Source: Dysosmobacter segnis (GTDB taxonomy: Bacteria > Bacillota > Clostridia > Oscillospirales > Oscillospiraceae). From it: DNA of 64,000 nt. The notes beneath the pieces were generated by a model, which worked only from the letters and a program-made list of their open reading frames with translations, had not been told where the DNA came from and did not search any database. This document shows, piece after piece, positions 1 through 10,021 of this stretch. Positions within the stretch are counted from its first letter, which is position 1, and each line of letters starts with the position of its first letter. The DNA is taken from the NCBI RefSeq assembly GCF_014297285.1, contig NZ_JACOQI010000010.1:51268-115267 (forward strand). Direction: 5' to 3'. A program made the translations under genes and the position numbers.

Positions 1-1
1 G

Positions 2-1300
2 TTCGTCCGGGAGATCCACGATATTGAAAACACCCCCTTCCGCACGAAATTTGAAAGCGCGCTGCATGAGTTCAAGGGCCACATCGGCATGGGCTGCATC
101 AGCGACACCGACCCACAGCCGCTGCTGGTGCGCTCCCATCTGGGCCTGTACGCCATCTGCACGGTGGGTATCATCAACAACATCGACGAGCTGATCGATA
201 CCTATTTCTCCGACCACGGGCATCAGTTCATGGCCCAGAGCAGCGGAAAGGTCAATGTCTCCGAGCTGGTGGCCGCCCTCATCAATATGAAGGAAAATCT
301 GGTGGAGGGCATTTTGTACGCGCAGGAGATGATCAAAGGCTCTATCACGATCCTGCTGATGACGCCGGACGGTATTCTGGCTGCCCGCGACCGGCTGGGC
401 CGTCTGCCTGTGCTGGTAGGCAAGCACCCGGACGGCAGCCTGTGCGTATCCTTTGAATCCTTCGCCTATCATAAGCTGGGCTATGAGGATGCTTACGAGT
501 TAGGTCCCCGTGAGATCGTGGCCCTGACCCGGAACGGCTATGAGACCGTCTCTCCTCCGGGTAAGGAAATGAAGATCTGCGGCTTTCTCTGGACCTATTA
601 CGGCTACCCCAACTCCAATTATGAGGGCGTCAACGTGGAGGTCATGCGCTATCGCAACGGCGAGATCATGGCCCGCGACGAGGTGGCCCAGGGCCGGCTC
701 CCTAAGGTGGACTATGTGGCGGGCGTGCCGGATTCCGGCGTCCCCCACGCCATCGGCTTCGCCAACCGCAGCGGCAAACCCTTTGCCCGCCCCTTTGTAA
801 AGTACACCCCCACCTGGCCCCGGTCCTTCACCCCTGCCAACCAGGAGGTCCGCAACCAGGTGGCCAAAATGAAGCAGATCCCCGTTTCCGAGCTGATTCA
901 GGGGAAAAAGCTGCTGTTTGTGGACGATTCCATCGTCCGGGGCACCCAGCTCCGGGAAACGGTGGACTTCCTCTATGAGTCCGGTGCGGAAGAGGTCCAC
1001 ATGCGCTCCGCCTGCCCGCCCATTATGTATAGCTGCAAGTACCTGAACTTCTCCCGGGGCAACTCCGATATGGAGCTGCTGGCCCGGCGGGTGATTCAGG
1101 AGCTGGAGGGTGATGAAGGACACAAGCATCTGGACGAGTACTCCGATTCCTCCACGGAGCGGGGTCAGTGCCTGCTCAAGTCCATCTGTGAAAAATTCGG
1201 TTTTGATTCTCTCGGTTATCAGTCTTTGGACGGCGTGCTGGAAGCCATCGGCATTGACCGGGATAAGGTCTGTACCTACTGCTGGAACGGAAAGGAATGA
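2..1300 (+). CDS. purF: Amidophosphoribosyltransferase, 5' end outside window
   Basis: First committed step of purine synthesis: transfers glutamine amide nitrogen to PRPP, giving phosphoribosylamine. The frame is open from base 2, so 432 residues are visible and the N-terminal catalytic cysteine lies before the window. The N-terminal part reads as a class II glutaminase domain (GCISDTDPQPLLVRSHLG and the RDRLGRLP stretch). The C-terminal half is a phosphoribosyltransferase with the PRPP loop LLFVDDSIVRGTQ near 910-950 and the VAGVPDSGVPHAIGFA segment before it. The chain ends in a cysteine-containing CTYCWNGKE tail. It heads a same-strand run of purine genes and its stop overlaps the first possible purM start. 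The assignment is by motif and operon context; an alternative PurF-like paralogue cannot be excluded because the N-terminus is unseen. Confidence 0.9.
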   Translation, partial: FVREIHDIENTPFRTKFESALHEFKGHIGMGCISDTDPQPLLVRSHLGLYAICTVGIINNIDELIDTYFSDHGHQFMAQSSGKVNVSELVAALINMKENLVEGILYAQEMIKGSITILLMTPDGILAARDRLGRLPVLVGKHPDGSLCVSFESFAYHKLGYEDAYELGPREIVALTRNGYETVSPPGKEMKICGFLWTYYGYPNSNYEGVNVEVMRYRNGEIMARDEVAQGRLPKVDYVAGVPDSGVPHAIGFANRSGKPFARPFVKYTPTWPRSFTPANQEVRNQVAKMKQIPVSELIQGKKLLFVDDSIVRGTQLRETVDFLYESGAEEVHMRSACPPIMYSCKYLNFSRGNSDMELLARRVIQELEGDEGHKHLDEYSDSSTERGQCLLKSICEKFGFDSLGYQSLDGVLEAIGIDRDKVCTYCWNGKE

Positions 1301-1305
1301 TCGAC

Positions 1306-2343
1306 ATGGAAAAATCTCACTCCGCCGCCTATGCGGCAGCCGGTGTGGACATCACTGCCGGTTACAAGGGCGTCAAGCTGATGAGCGCGGACGTCAAGCG
1401 CACCCACATCCCCGGCGTAGTTTCTGACATTGGCGGCTTCGGCGGCCTGTTTGCCCCCGATCTGACCGGTATGACGGAGCCGGTGCTGGTTTCCGGCACC
1501 GACGGTGTGGGCACCAAGCTGCGTCTGGCCGAACTGCTGAACAAGCATGACACCATCGGCATCGACTGCGTGGCCATGTGCGTGAACGACGTGATCTGCT
1601 GCGGCGCGAAGCCCCTGTTTTTCCTGGATTACATCGCCATCGGCAAGAACGTGCCGGAAAAGGTGGCAGCCATCGTCTCCGGCGTGGCGGAGGGCTGTGT
1701 CCAGGCCGGCTGCGCCCTCATCGGCGGTGAGACCGCCGAGCACCCCGGCATGATGGCCGCCGATGACTACGATCTGGCAGGCTTCACCGTGGGTGTTGTG
1801 GACAAGCCCAAGGTCATTGACTCCGGCCGCATGGCGGAGGGCGATGTGGTGCTGGCTCTGCCCTCCTCCGGCTTCCACTCCAACGGCTACTCTCTGGTCC
1901 GCAAGGTATTCGACGTGGAGAACGCCGATCTGGGCCGGTATGATGACGAGCTGGGTGAAACCCTGGGCGAGGCCCTGCTCCGTCCCACCGTCATCTATGT
2001 CAAGCCCGTCCTCCGCTGCATCGAGGCCGCAGACGTGAAGGGCGTCAGCCACATCACCGGCGGCGGCTTCTACGAGAATGTCCCCCGCTGCATCCCCGAC
2101 GGCCTGTGCGCCAAGATCGACAAGGCCGCTGTCAAAACACCCGCCATTTTCCGTCTGCTCCAGAAAAAGGGCGGCATCGACGAGCACGATATGTTCAACA
2201 CCTTCAATATGGGCGTGGGCATGGCGGTGATCGTCAGCCCCGAGACCGCCGACGCGGCCCTCTCCGCTCTGAAGGCAGAGGGGATCGACGCCTATGTCTG
2301 CGGCGAGATCGTTGCCGGCGAAGAAAAAGTTGTTTTGTGCTGA
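1306..2343 (+). CDS. purM: Phosphoribosylformylglycinamidine cyclo-ligase (AIR synthetase)
   Basis: Closes FGAM to aminoimidazole ribotide using ATP. The 345-residue length is normal for PurM. It begins with a typical SHSAAYAAAGVDI segment, and SGTDGVGTKLRLAELL and GGETAEHPGMM are PurM signatures. I chose the ATG at 1306 because AAAGGA (1291-1296) sits nine bases upstream. An ATG at 1297 overlapping the purF stop is in frame but leaves no spacing to the ribosome site. It is followed by a 106-base gap before purN that holds no clear terminator, so the operon probably continues through. Confidence 0.95.
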   Translation: MEKSHSAAYAAAGVDITAGYKGVKLMSADVKRTHIPGVVSDIGGFGGLFAPDLTGMTEPVLVSGTDGVGTKLRLAELLNKHDTIGIDCVAMCVNDVICCGAKPLFFLDYIAIGKNVPEKVAAIVSGVAEGCVQAGCALIGGETAEHPGMMAADDYDLAGFTVGVVDKPKVIDSGRMAEGDVVLALPSSGFHSNGYSLVRKVFDVENADLGRYDDELGETLGEALLRPTVIYVKPVLRCIEAADVKGVSHITGGGFYENVPRCIPDGLCAKIDKAAVKTPAIFRLLQKKGGIDEHDMFNTFNMGVGMAVIVSPETADAALSALKAEGIDAYVCGEIVAGEEKVVLC

Positions 2344-2449
2344 GTGAAACCGCTCCCGGTACGCACTGTCCCGCTTTTCCGCGGTATCCTGACGTATACT
2401 GCTCCGGTGCGCTGAAAGGAATCGGTGCATCGGCGTCAAAGGAGAAATC

Positions 2450-3073
2450 ATGACTATGAAAAAAGCGAAGATCGCCGTGCTGGTCTCCGGCGGCGGCACA
2501 AATTTACAGGCACTGCTGGACGCGCAGGCGGCGGGACTGCTGCCCCACGGAGAGATTGCGCTGGTGGTCTCCTCCAATGAAGGAGCCTACGCCCTGACCC
2601 GGGCGGCCAACGCCGGCGTTCCTGCCGAGACGGTCTCCCCCAAGCGCTGCGGCGGTCAGGCGGCCTTTGAGTCCGCCCTGTCCGACCTGCTGGCGGCGCA
2701 TGAGATCGACCTCATTGTTCTGGCCGGCTTCCTCACCATCCTCAGTGCGGACTTTACCGCCCGCTGGCCCTCCCGCATCCTGAATGTGCATCCCTCTCTG
2801 ATCCCCGCCTTCTGCGGCAAGGGGATGTACGGTCTGAAGGTCCACGAGGCCGCTCTGGCCAAGGGCGTGAAGGTCACGGGAGCCACGGTGCATTTTGTCA
2901 ATGAGATCCCGGACGGCGGAGAGATCCTGCTGCAAAAAGCTGTGGAGGTCTTGCCGGACGACACCCCCGAAACCCTTCAGCGCCGGGTCATGGAGCAGGC
3001 CGAATGGCTGCTTCTGCCTCGGGCAGCGGAGCTGGTCTCGGAACAAATCGTAAAGGAGAAGAGCAATGCTTGA
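2450..3073 (+). CDS. purN: Phosphoribosylglycinamide formyltransferase (GAR transformylase)
   Basis: Transfers a formyl group from 10-formyltetrahydrofolate to GAR. It has 207 residues, the usual PurN size. The catalytic triad is visible as Asn112 and His114 in ILNVHPSLIPAF and Asp155 in NEIPDGGEI, matching Asn106/His108/Asp144 of the E. coli enzyme. The N-terminus carries the VSGGGTNLQALLDA nucleotide-binding loop. AAAGGAG at 2438-2444 lies five bases before the chosen ATG; a second ATG six bases on is possible. The 3' end overlaps the next gene by eight bases, which indicates translational coupling. Confidence 0.96.
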   Translation: MTMKKAKIAVLVSGGGTNLQALLDAQAAGLLPHGEIALVVSSNEGAYALTRAANAGVPAETVSPKRCGGQAAFESALSDLLAAHEIDLIVLAGFLTILSADFTARWPSRILNVHPSLIPAFCGKGMYGLKVHEAALAKGVKVTGATVHFVNEIPDGGEILLQKAVEVLPDDTPETLQRRVMEQAEWLLLPRAAELVSEQIVKEKSNA

Positions 3074-3698
3074 TTTTCTGACCCTTCTGCGGGAGAATCC
3101 CTACCCCGGCCGGGGCATCCTTGTAAGCCGGGACCTCGTTTACTATTTCATCATGGGCCGCAGCGCCAACAGCCGCAACCGGATCTTCGTGAAAACGGAG
3201 GACGGCATCCGCACCGAGGCTCATGATCCCGCCAAGCTGGAGGATCCCAGCCTCATCATCTATCATCCCGTCCGGACCATGGGCGACGCGCTGGTGGTCA
3301 CCAACGGCGACCAGACGGACACCATCTGCCAGCACGGCGATTTCCGCAAGGGTCTGATGACCCGGGAATACGAGCCGGACGAGCCCAACTGGACCCCCCG
3401 CATCTCCGCCATTCTGAATGCCGACGGCTCTTTTGAGATGTCCATTCTGAAGCACAAGAACGGCCGCTGCCTGCGGGAATTCTTCTGCTATGAGGGCTGC
3501 GACGAGAATCAGGGCTATTTCATCAGCACCTATCAGGGCGACGGAAATCCTCTGCCCACCTTTGCCGGTGAGCCTCTGGAGGTCACCGTTCCCAAGCCGG
3601 AGGAGGTCTGGGCCGCTCTGAACGGAGACAACAAGGTGTCCCTCTATACCAACGTGAACGGCGAGGTACGTCTGTTCAACAAAAATCTGGGAGATTAA
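3066..3698 (+). CDS. purO: IMP cyclohydrolase, archaeal PurO type
   Basis: Probable last step of IMP synthesis, closing FAICAR to IMP. The 210-residue protein does not resemble the MGS-like cyclohydrolase domain of bifunctional PurH. It resembles the PurO-like IMP cyclohydrolase family known from archaea and from some Clostridia. Visible family features are the N-terminal NPYPGRGI segment, GRSANSRNR, and the YHPVRTMGDALVVTNGDQTD stretch. It starts inside the end of purN with GGAG just upstream, and it is followed 15 bases later by the stand-alone AICAR formyltransferase. The two together replace PurH. Family assignment is from memory of motifs and from this context. Confidence 0.85.
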   Translation: MLDFLTLLRENPYPGRGILVSRDLVYYFIMGRSANSRNRIFVKTEDGIRTEAHDPAKLEDPSLIIYHPVRTMGDALVVTNGDQTDTICQHGDFRKGLMTREYEPDEPNWTPRISAILNADGSFEMSILKHKNGRCLREFFCYEGCDENQGYFISTYQGDGNPLPTFAGEPLEVTVPKPEEVWAALNGDNKVSLYTNVNGEVRLFNKNLGD

Positions 3699-3713
3699 GG
3701 AGAAGGTGCCGAA

Positions 3714-4892
3714 ATGAACGAGTTGGAACTGAAATATGGCTGCAACCCCAACCAGAAGCCGTCCAAGGTCTTTATGCAGGACGGCTCTGACCTGCCCTTT
3801 ACCGTTTTGAACGGAAAGCCCGGCTATATCAACCTGCTGGATGCGCTGAACTCCTGGCAGCTGGTGAAGGAATTGAAGGCCGCCACCGGCCTGCCCGCCG
3901 CCGCCAGCTTCAAGCACGTCTCCCCCGCCGGTGCCGCCGTGGGACGGCCCCTGAGCGAGGTGGACCGGAAGATCTACTTCGTGGATGACGCCGCCGAGCT
4001 CTCCCCCATCGCCTGCGCTTATATCCGCGCCCGGGGTGCTGACCGCCTGTGCTCCTACGGTGACTGGGCCGCTCTGTCCGACGTCTGCGACGCCGCCACC
4101 GCCCAGTACCTCAAGGGCGAGGTGTCCGACGGCATCATCGCCCCCGGCTATACCGACGAGGCGCTGGAAATTCTGAAAACCAAGAAGAAGGGCGGCTACA
4201 ACGTGGTCCAGATCAACGCGGACTACGTCCCCGCCGCCGTGGAGCACAAGGATGTGTTCGGCGTCACCTTCGAGCAGGGCCGCAATAACCTTGTGATCGA
4301 CAGGGAGATGCTGACCAACATCGTCTCTGAAAACAAGGAGCTTCCGGAGGCTGCCAAGATCGACATGATCGTGGCCCTCATCACTCTGAAATACACCCAG
4401 TCCAACTCCGTCTGCTATGTGAAGGACGGTCAGGCCATCGGCGTGGGCGCAGGCCAGCAAAGCCGCATCCACTGCACCCGTCTGGCTGGTCAAAAGGCGG
4501 ACAACTGGTATCTGCGCCAGCATCCCAAGGTGCTGGGTCTGCAATTCGTAGACAACATCCGCCGCCCTGACCGGGACAACGCCATCGACATCTACACCTC
4601 CGACGAGTATGAGGACGTGCTGGCCGACGGTGTGTGGCAGAACACCTTCAAGGTCCGCCCCGAGGTCCTGACCCCGGAGGAAAAGAAGGCTTGGATCGCC
4701 ACGCAGGCCGGCGTCACTGTTGGCAGCGATGCCTTCTTCCCCTTCGGTGACAACGTGGAGCGGGCCAGAAAGTCCGGCGTGACCTACATTGCCGAGCCCG
4801 GCGGCTCCATCCGGGATGACCATGTCATCGCCACCGCCGACAAATACGGCATGGTGCTGGCCTTCACCGGCGCACGGCTGTTCCATCACTGA
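3714..4892 (+). CDS. Stand-alone AICAR formyltransferase
   Basis: Formylates AICAR to FAICAR with 10-formyltetrahydrofolate. The 392-residue chain corresponds only to the AICARFT part of PurH: ELKYGCNPNQKPS at the start, the Lys-His motif in AASFKHVSPAGAA near residues 63-75, the IGVGAGQQSRI loop, and SDAFFPFGDNVERA near the end. No cyclohydrolase domain is attached. The immediately preceding gene supplies that activity. Ribosome site AGGAG lies upstream of 3714. It is common as a separate gene in Oscillospiraceae-like Clostridia, which supports the taxonomic reading. Confidence 0.93.
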   Translation: MNELELKYGCNPNQKPSKVFMQDGSDLPFTVLNGKPGYINLLDALNSWQLVKELKAATGLPAAASFKHVSPAGAAVGRPLSEVDRKIYFVDDAAELSPIACAYIRARGADRLCSYGDWAALSDVCDAATAQYLKGEVSDGIIAPGYTDEALEILKTKKKGGYNVVQINADYVPAAVEHKDVFGVTFEQGRNNLVIDREMLTNIVSENKELPEAAKIDMIVALITLKYTQSNSVCYVKDGQAIGVGAGQQSRIHCTRLAGQKADNWYLRQHPKVLGLQFVDNIRRPDRDNAIDIYTSDEYEDVLADGVWQNTFKVRPEVLTPEEKKAWIATQAGVTVGSDAFFPFGDNVERARKSGVTYIAEPGGSIRDDHVIATADKYGMVLAFTGARLFHH

Positions 4893-4949
4893 GCCGCCGT
4901 ACAATTCAAAGCTTCCGCGTCCGCACAGACGCAAACGCAGATCCGTTCC

Positions 4950-5011
4950 GCTGCCCCGCACATTCCCCCGTAAACACCTTACCGGTTTGCGGAAGACGTC
5001 TGCGGGGCAGC
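4950..5011 (+). other. Inverted repeat between AICARFT and purD
   Basis: An 11-base arm GCTGCCCCGCA at 4950-4960 is repeated in inverse at 5001-5011, with a 40-base loop that contains no gene. It lies inside the 146-base gap in the middle of the purine operon and is followed by AGCTAAAAATCATT rather than a T-run. It may be an mRNA stability or processing hairpin, or a weak attenuator. The role is unproven. Confidence 0.5.
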
Positions 5012-5038
5012 AGCTAAAAATCATTCAGGGAGGGAACC

Positions 5039-6310
5039 ATGAACCTTCTGGTTATCGGCGGCGGCGGCCGTGAGCACGCCATCGTCAAAAAATTGAAAGA
5101 GAATCCCGCTGTGGAGACGATCTACTGCGCTCCCGGCAACGGCGGCATCGCTGCTGACGCTGTGTGCGTCCCGGAGATCGGCGCGAAGGATATTTCCGCG
5201 CAGGTGGACTTTGCCAAGACCCACAGCATTGACTTCGCCGTGGTGGCGCCGGACGATCCGCTGGTGCTGGGTGCGGTGGACGCGCTGGAGGCCGCTGGGA
5301 TCCCCTGCTTCGGCCCGGAGGCGAAGGCCGCCATCATTGAGGGCAGCAAGGTCTTTTCCAAGGACCTGATGAAAAAATACGGGATCCCCACGGCGGAGTA
5401 TCAGGTATTTACCGATGCTGCCGCCGCGATGGACTATGTGAAGTCCTGCGCCCTGCCCGTGGTGGTCAAGGCCGATGGTCTGGCCCTGGGCAAGGGCGTG
5501 CTCATCGCTGAGACCCGGGAGGATGCCGTTGCCGCCGTGGAATCCATCATGCTGGACCGCGCCTTCGGCGACAGCGGAAATCAGGTGGTCATTGAGGAAT
5601 TCCTCACCGGCCCGGAGGTCTCCGTGCTGGCTTTTACCGACGGCAAGACCGTGGTCCCCATGGTGTCCTCCATGGACCACAAGCGGGCCCATGACCATGA
5701 CGAGGGTCTGAATACCGGCGGCATGGGCACCGTGGCCCCCAACCCCTACTACACCGAGGACATGGCCCACGTGTGCATGGAGACCATTTTTCTGCCCACC
5801 ATGGAGGCCATGAACGCGGAAAACCGTACCTTCCGGGGCTGCCTCTACTTCGGACTGATGCTGACGCCGAAAGGCCCCAAGGTCATTGAGTATAACTGCC
5901 GCTTCGGTGATCCGGAGACACAGGTGGTCCTGCCCCTCCTGAAAAGCGATCTGCTGACGATCATGCAGGCCTGCCGGAACGGAACGCTGGCAGAAACTGA
6001 GGTGAAGTTCTCCGACGGCGCCGCCTGCTGTGTCATCATGGCATCCAGCGGCTATCCGGAGCACTATGAAAAGGGCTTCGCCATCACCATGCCCGCCGAG
6101 ACTGCCGCCCACACCTATGTGGCCGGAGCGAAGCGGGAGGAGGACCGTCTGCTGACCAGCGGCGGCCGGGTGCTGGGCGTTACCGCCACGGCGGCGGATC
6201 TGAAAAGCGCCATTGAAAAAGCCTATGAGCGGGTGGAGAGCGTTCATTTCGACAATGCCTTCTACCGTCACGATATCGGCCAGCGCGCCCTGAAAGCGCT
6301 GGAACACTGA
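5039..6310 (+). CDS. purD: Phosphoribosylamine-glycine ligase (GAR synthetase)
   Basis: Joins glycine to phosphoribosylamine with ATP. It has 423 residues, a normal PurD length. It begins MNLLVIGGGGREHAI, the PurD signature for the N-terminal pre-ATP-grasp domain. The ATP-grasp core shows VVKADGLALGKGV near residues 141-153 and the metal-site region EYNCRFGDPETQVVLPLL near residues 282-299. A strong GGGAGG lies eight to ten bases before the start. It is seventeen bases from purL on the same strand, so the two are almost certainly cotranscribed. Confidence 0.97.
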   Translation: MNLLVIGGGGREHAIVKKLKENPAVETIYCAPGNGGIAADAVCVPEIGAKDISAQVDFAKTHSIDFAVVAPDDPLVLGAVDALEAAGIPCFGPEAKAAIIEGSKVFSKDLMKKYGIPTAEYQVFTDAAAAMDYVKSCALPVVVKADGLALGKGVLIAETREDAVAAVESIMLDRAFGDSGNQVVIEEFLTGPEVSVLAFTDGKTVVPMVSSMDHKRAHDHDEGLNTGGMGTVAPNPYYTEDMAHVCMETIFLPTMEAMNAENRTFRGCLYFGLMLTPKGPKVIEYNCRFGDPETQVVLPLLKSDLLTIMQACRNGTLAETEVKFSDGAACCVIMASSGYPEHYEKGFAITMPAETAAHTYVAGAKREEDRLLTSGGRVLGVTATAADLKSAIEKAYERVESVHFDNAFYRHDIGQRALKALEH

Positions 6311-6327
6311 AGGGAGCAAGGGCAGGC

Positions 6328-9300
6328 ATGGTTTACAGAGTATATGTAGAAAAGAAAGAAGCGCTGGCTAACGAAGCCCGCGCTCTGTTGGAGGATCTGC
6401 GGGCATTTCTGGGTATCCAATCCCTGACGGGTCTGCGGCTGTTCAACCGCTATGATTTGGAGGGCATCAGCCGGGAACTGTTCGACTACGCCGTTCAAAC
6501 GGTGCTGTCCGAGCCCCAGCTGGACACGGTGACGAGTGAAGTGCCTCAGGGAGACACGGTGTTCGCCGTAGAGTATCTGCCCGGCCAGTATGACCAGCGG
6601 GCGGACTCCGCCGCCCAGTGCATCCAGATCTTATCCCAAGGCGAGCGGCCCACGGTCCGCACCGCCCGGGTATATGTTCTGGAGGGTGAGCTGACGGCGG
6701 AGCAGGTCGAGGCCGTCAAGAAGTATGTCATCAACCCGGTGGAGAGCCGGGAGGCGTCTCTGGAGTTGCCGGAGACCCTGCGGATGGAATACGATATTCC
6801 TACCACCGTCCGGACCGTGGAGGGCTTCACCTCCATGGACGCTGCCGCGCTGGACGCTCTGCGGGACGAGCTGGGTCTTGCCATGGATCTGGACGATCTG
6901 AAATTTTTGCAGGGCTATTTCCGGGATGACGAGGGGCGGGACCCCACCATCACCGAGATCCGGGTGGTAGACACCTACTGGTCCGACCACTGCCGCCACA
7001 CCACCTTCTCCACCCACATCGACCAGGTGGAAATTCATGACGCGGCCATTCAGGCCGCCTACGAGCGGTATCTGGCCGCACGGGTGGAGGTCTACGGCGA
7101 GGAAAAGGCCGCCAAGCGGCCTCAGACCCTGATGGACATTGCCACCATCGGCGCGAAGGTTCTGAAAAAGCGGGGCCTGCTGCCGGAGCTGGACGAGAGC
7201 GAGGAGATCAATGCCTGCTCCATCCATGTCACCGCCACGGTGGACGGCGAAGCCCAGGACTGGCTGCTGATGTTCAAAAATGAGACCCACAACCACCCCA
7301 CGGAGATCGAGCCCTTCGGCGGCGCGGCCACCTGCATCGGCGGCTGCATCCGGGACCCCCTGTCCGGCCGTGCCTACGTCCATCAGGCCATGCGGGTGAC
7401 CGGTGCGGGAGACCCCCGTGCCTCCCTCGACCAGACCCTCTCCGGCAAGCTGCCTCAGCGGAAGCTGTGCCAGACCGCCGCTGCGGGCTATTCCTCCTAC
7501 GGCAACCAGATCGGTCTGGCCACCGGCCATGTGGCGGAGCTGTACCACGAGGGCTACATCGCCAAGCGTCTGGAATGCGGCGCGGTGGTGGCGGCGGCTC
7601 CCGCCTATAACGTCCGCCGTGAGTGCCCCGCCCCCGGAGATGTGGTCATTCTGCTGGGCGGACGCACCGGCCGGGACGGCATCGGCGGCGCAACCGGCTC
7701 CTCCAAGAGCCACAACCTGAAATCCCTCTCCACCATGGCCTCCGAGGTCCAGAAGGGCAACGCCCCCGAGGAGCGCAAGATCCAGCGCCTGTTCCGGGAC
7801 AGCGCCGTGACCCGCCTCATCAAGCGGTGCAACGACTTTGGCGCCGGCGGCGTCAGCGTTGCCATCGGCGAGCTGGCGGACGGCCTGCGGATCGATCTGG
7901 ACGCCGTTCGCAAGAAGTATGACGGTCTGGACGGCACGGAGCTGGCCATCTCCGAATCTCAGGAGCGCATGGCCGTGGTGGTGGCCCCCGAGGATGTGGA
8001 CGCCTTCATCGCCGCCGCCGAATCGGAAAATCTGGAAGCCTACCGGGTGGCTGTGGTCACTGATGAGGCCCGGATGGTCATGGAATGGAACGGCACGGTC
8101 ATCGCCGACCTGAGCCGTGATTTCCTGAACACCAACGGCGCTGTGAAGCACGCCGGGGTCCGCGTGGCAGAGAAGGACCGCGCCGAGCTGGCAAAGCCCC
8201 GGTTCCAGTCCCTCCGGGAGATGGCCTCCAGCCTGAAGTGCGCCTCTCGCCGCGGCCTTGTGGAGCGGTTCGACAGCACCATCGGCGCTGGGTCTATCCT
8301 CATGCCCTTCGGCGGCCGGACACAGCGCACCCCGGCACAGGCTATGGCCGCCGTATTCCCCGTCCTGCCCGGCCAGGAAACGGATCAGGCCAGCGTCATG
8401 GCCTGGGGCTGCGACCCGGAGCAGACCTGCACCGACCCCTACACCGGAGCCTACAACGCGGTCTACACCTCTATGGCCAAGCTGGTGGCCGCCGGTGCGG
8501 ACTACAAAAAAGCCTATCTCTCCTTCCAGGAGTTCTTTGAAAAGCTCCGCAATGAGCCGGAGCGCTGGGGCAAGCCCTTCTCCGCTCTGCTGGGCACTGT
8601 GGACGCGCAGCTGGAGCTGGGCGCCGCCGCTATTGGCGGTAAGGACTCCATGTCCGGCACCTTCCTGGATCTGGACGTGCCGCCCACGCTGATCTCCTTC
8701 GCCATTGCGCCGCTGAAAACTGGCGAGGTGCTTTCTCCTGAGTTCAAGGAAGCGGGCCATCCCGTTTACCTGTTCTCCGGCACGGACGCAGATAGTGTCA
8801 AGGCGGCATGGGAGCGGCTGCATGATCTGGCGCTGGCCGGCAAGGTCCGGGCGGCGTGGGCCGTGGAAAACGGTCTTGCTGAGGGCGTGATGAAGATGTC
8901 CTTCGGCAACGAGATCGGCTTCACCGCCGAAAACGCCGACTTGGATTGGAACACCCTGTATCCCGGCGCCATCGTAGCGGAACTGACCGAGGACGTGGAG
9001 GGCGCTCTCCGTCTGGGCATCACCACCACCGAGCCTGTGGTGCGGATCGCCGATGACAGCGCCCCCATTTCCGAGCTTCTGGCTTTGAACGAGGGCGTTC
9101 TGGAATCTGTCTATCCCAGCCGTACCATCGCCGATCCGGCGGAGGTTCCCGTGCTCTCCGCCCCCGCCGCTCCCCGGACGGCTCCCAAAGCTGGCGTGGC
9201 GGTCCCCAAGGTGCTGATCCCCGTGTTCCCCGGTACCAACTGCGAATATGACTCCGCCCGTGCCGTTCAGCGGGCCGGATTGGAACCTGAGATCCTGGTG

Positions 9301-10002
9301 CTGAACAACCAGTCCGCTCAGGGCGTGGCCGACTCCATCAGCCGCTTCGCCAAGGCAGCCCGGAACAGCCAGATCATTTTCGTCCCCGGCGGTTTCTCCG
9401 GTGGTGACGAGCCGGACGGCTCCGCCAAGTTCATCACCGCCTTCTTCCGCAACCCGGAGGTGCGGGACGCCGCCATGGACCTGCTGAAAAACCGGGACGG
9501 CCTGATGCTGGGCATCTGCAACGGTTTCCAGGCGCTCATCAAGCTGGGTCTTGTCCCCTACGGTGAGATCATCGACACCGACGAGACCTGCCCCACCCTG
9601 ACCTTCAACACCATCAGCCGCCACCAGTCCCGTCTGGTGCGGACCCGCGTTGCCTCCAACCGCTCTCCATGGCTGGCAGGGACGCAGGTGGGCGATATTT
9701 ACACCGTCCCCATCTCCCACGGCGAGGGCCGGTTCCTGTGCAGTGAGGAGCTGGTTCGGAAGCTGGCTGACAACGGCCAGATCGTCACTCAGTATGTGGA
9801 CGAGCACGGTGTCCCCGGCATGGACGTGGACGTAAACCCCAACGGCTCCATCTGGGCTGTGGAGGGCATCATGTCTCCCGACGGCCGGGTGCTGGGCAAG
9901 ATGGGCCACTCCGAGCGTGTGGCCGACGGCCTTTACAAAAACGTGGACGGCTGCTATGATATGAAGCTGTTCCAGTCTGCGAAGAAGTATTTTGACATTT
10001 GA
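6328..10002 (+). CDS. purL: Phosphoribosylformylglycinamidine synthase, single chain
   Basis: Converts FGAR to FGAM using glutamine and ATP. The 1224-residue chain joins all parts that are split into PurS, PurL and PurQ in Bacillus. It has an N-terminal PurS-like segment, two AIR-synthase-like halves ([16 protein letters not shown] near residue 215, [19 protein letters not shown] near 320) and a C-terminal glutaminase. The glutaminase nucleophile is Cys1064 in GICNGFQ, and His1131 lies in SHGEGRF. This matches the single-chain Firmicute type rather than the E. coli type. The stop is 19 bases before the Fhs start. There is no sign of frameshift. Confidence 0.96.
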   Translation: MVYRVYVEKKEALANEARALLEDLRAFLGIQSLTGLRLFNRYDLEGISRELFDYAVQTVLSEPQLDTVTSEVPQGDTVFAVEYLPGQYDQRADSAAQCIQILSQGERPTVRTARVYVLEGELTAEQVEAVKKYVINPVESREASLELPETLRMEYDIPTTVRTVEGFTSMDAAALDALRDELGLAMDLDDLKFLQGYFRDDEGRDPTITEIRVVDTYWSDHCRHTTFSTHIDQVEIHDAAIQAAYERYLAARVEVYGEEKAAKRPQTLMDIATIGAKVLKKRGLLPELDESEEINACSIHVTATVDGEAQDWLLMFKNETHNHPTEIEPFGGAATCIGGCIRDPLSGRAYVHQAMRVTGAGDPRASLDQTLSGKLPQRKLCQTAAAGYSSYGNQIGLATGHVAELYHEGYIAKRLECGAVVAAAPAYNVRRECPAPGDVVILLGGRTGRDGIGGATGSSKSHNLKSLSTMASEVQKGNAPEERKIQRLFRDSAVTRLIKRCNDFGAGGVSVAIGELADGLRIDLDAVRKKYDGLDGTELAISESQERMAVVVAPEDVDAFIAAAESENLEAYRVAVVTDEARMVMEWNGTVIADLSRDFLNTNGAVKHAGVRVAEKDRAELAKPRFQSLREMASSLKCASRRGLVERFDSTIGAGSILMPFGGRTQRTPAQAMAAVFPVLPGQETDQASVMAWGCDPEQTCTDPYTGAYNAVYTSMAKLVAAGADYKKAYLSFQEFFEKLRNEPERWGKPFSALLGTVDAQLELGAAAIGGKDSMSGTFLDLDVPPTLISFAIAPLKTGEVLSPEFKEAGHPVYLFSGTDADSVKAAWERLHDLALAGKVRAAWAVENGLAEGVMKMSFGNEIGFTAENADLDWNTLYPGAIVAELTEDVEGALRLGITTTEPVVRIADDSAPISELLALNEGVLESVYPSRTIADPAEVPVLSAPAAPRTAPKAGVAVPKVLIPVFPGTNCEYDSARAVQRAGLEPEILVLNNQSAQGVADSISRFAKAARNSQIIFVPGGFSGGDEPDGSAKFITAFFRNPEVRDAAMDLLKNRDGLMLGICNGFQALIKLGLVPYGEIIDTDETCPTLTFNTISRHQSRLVRTRVASNRSPWLAGTQVGDIYTVPISHGEGRFLCSEELVRKLADNGQIVTQYVDEHGVPGMDVDVNPNGSIWAVEGIMSPDGRVLGKMGHSERVADGLYKNVDGCYDMKLFQSAKKYFDI

Positions 10003-10021
10003 GAACGGGAGGACACGGATC

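Noticed and set aside
2988-5024. A 678-codon open frame opposite purO, AICARFT and purN
   Set aside because: It spans several real genes and their boundaries, so it is a shadow.
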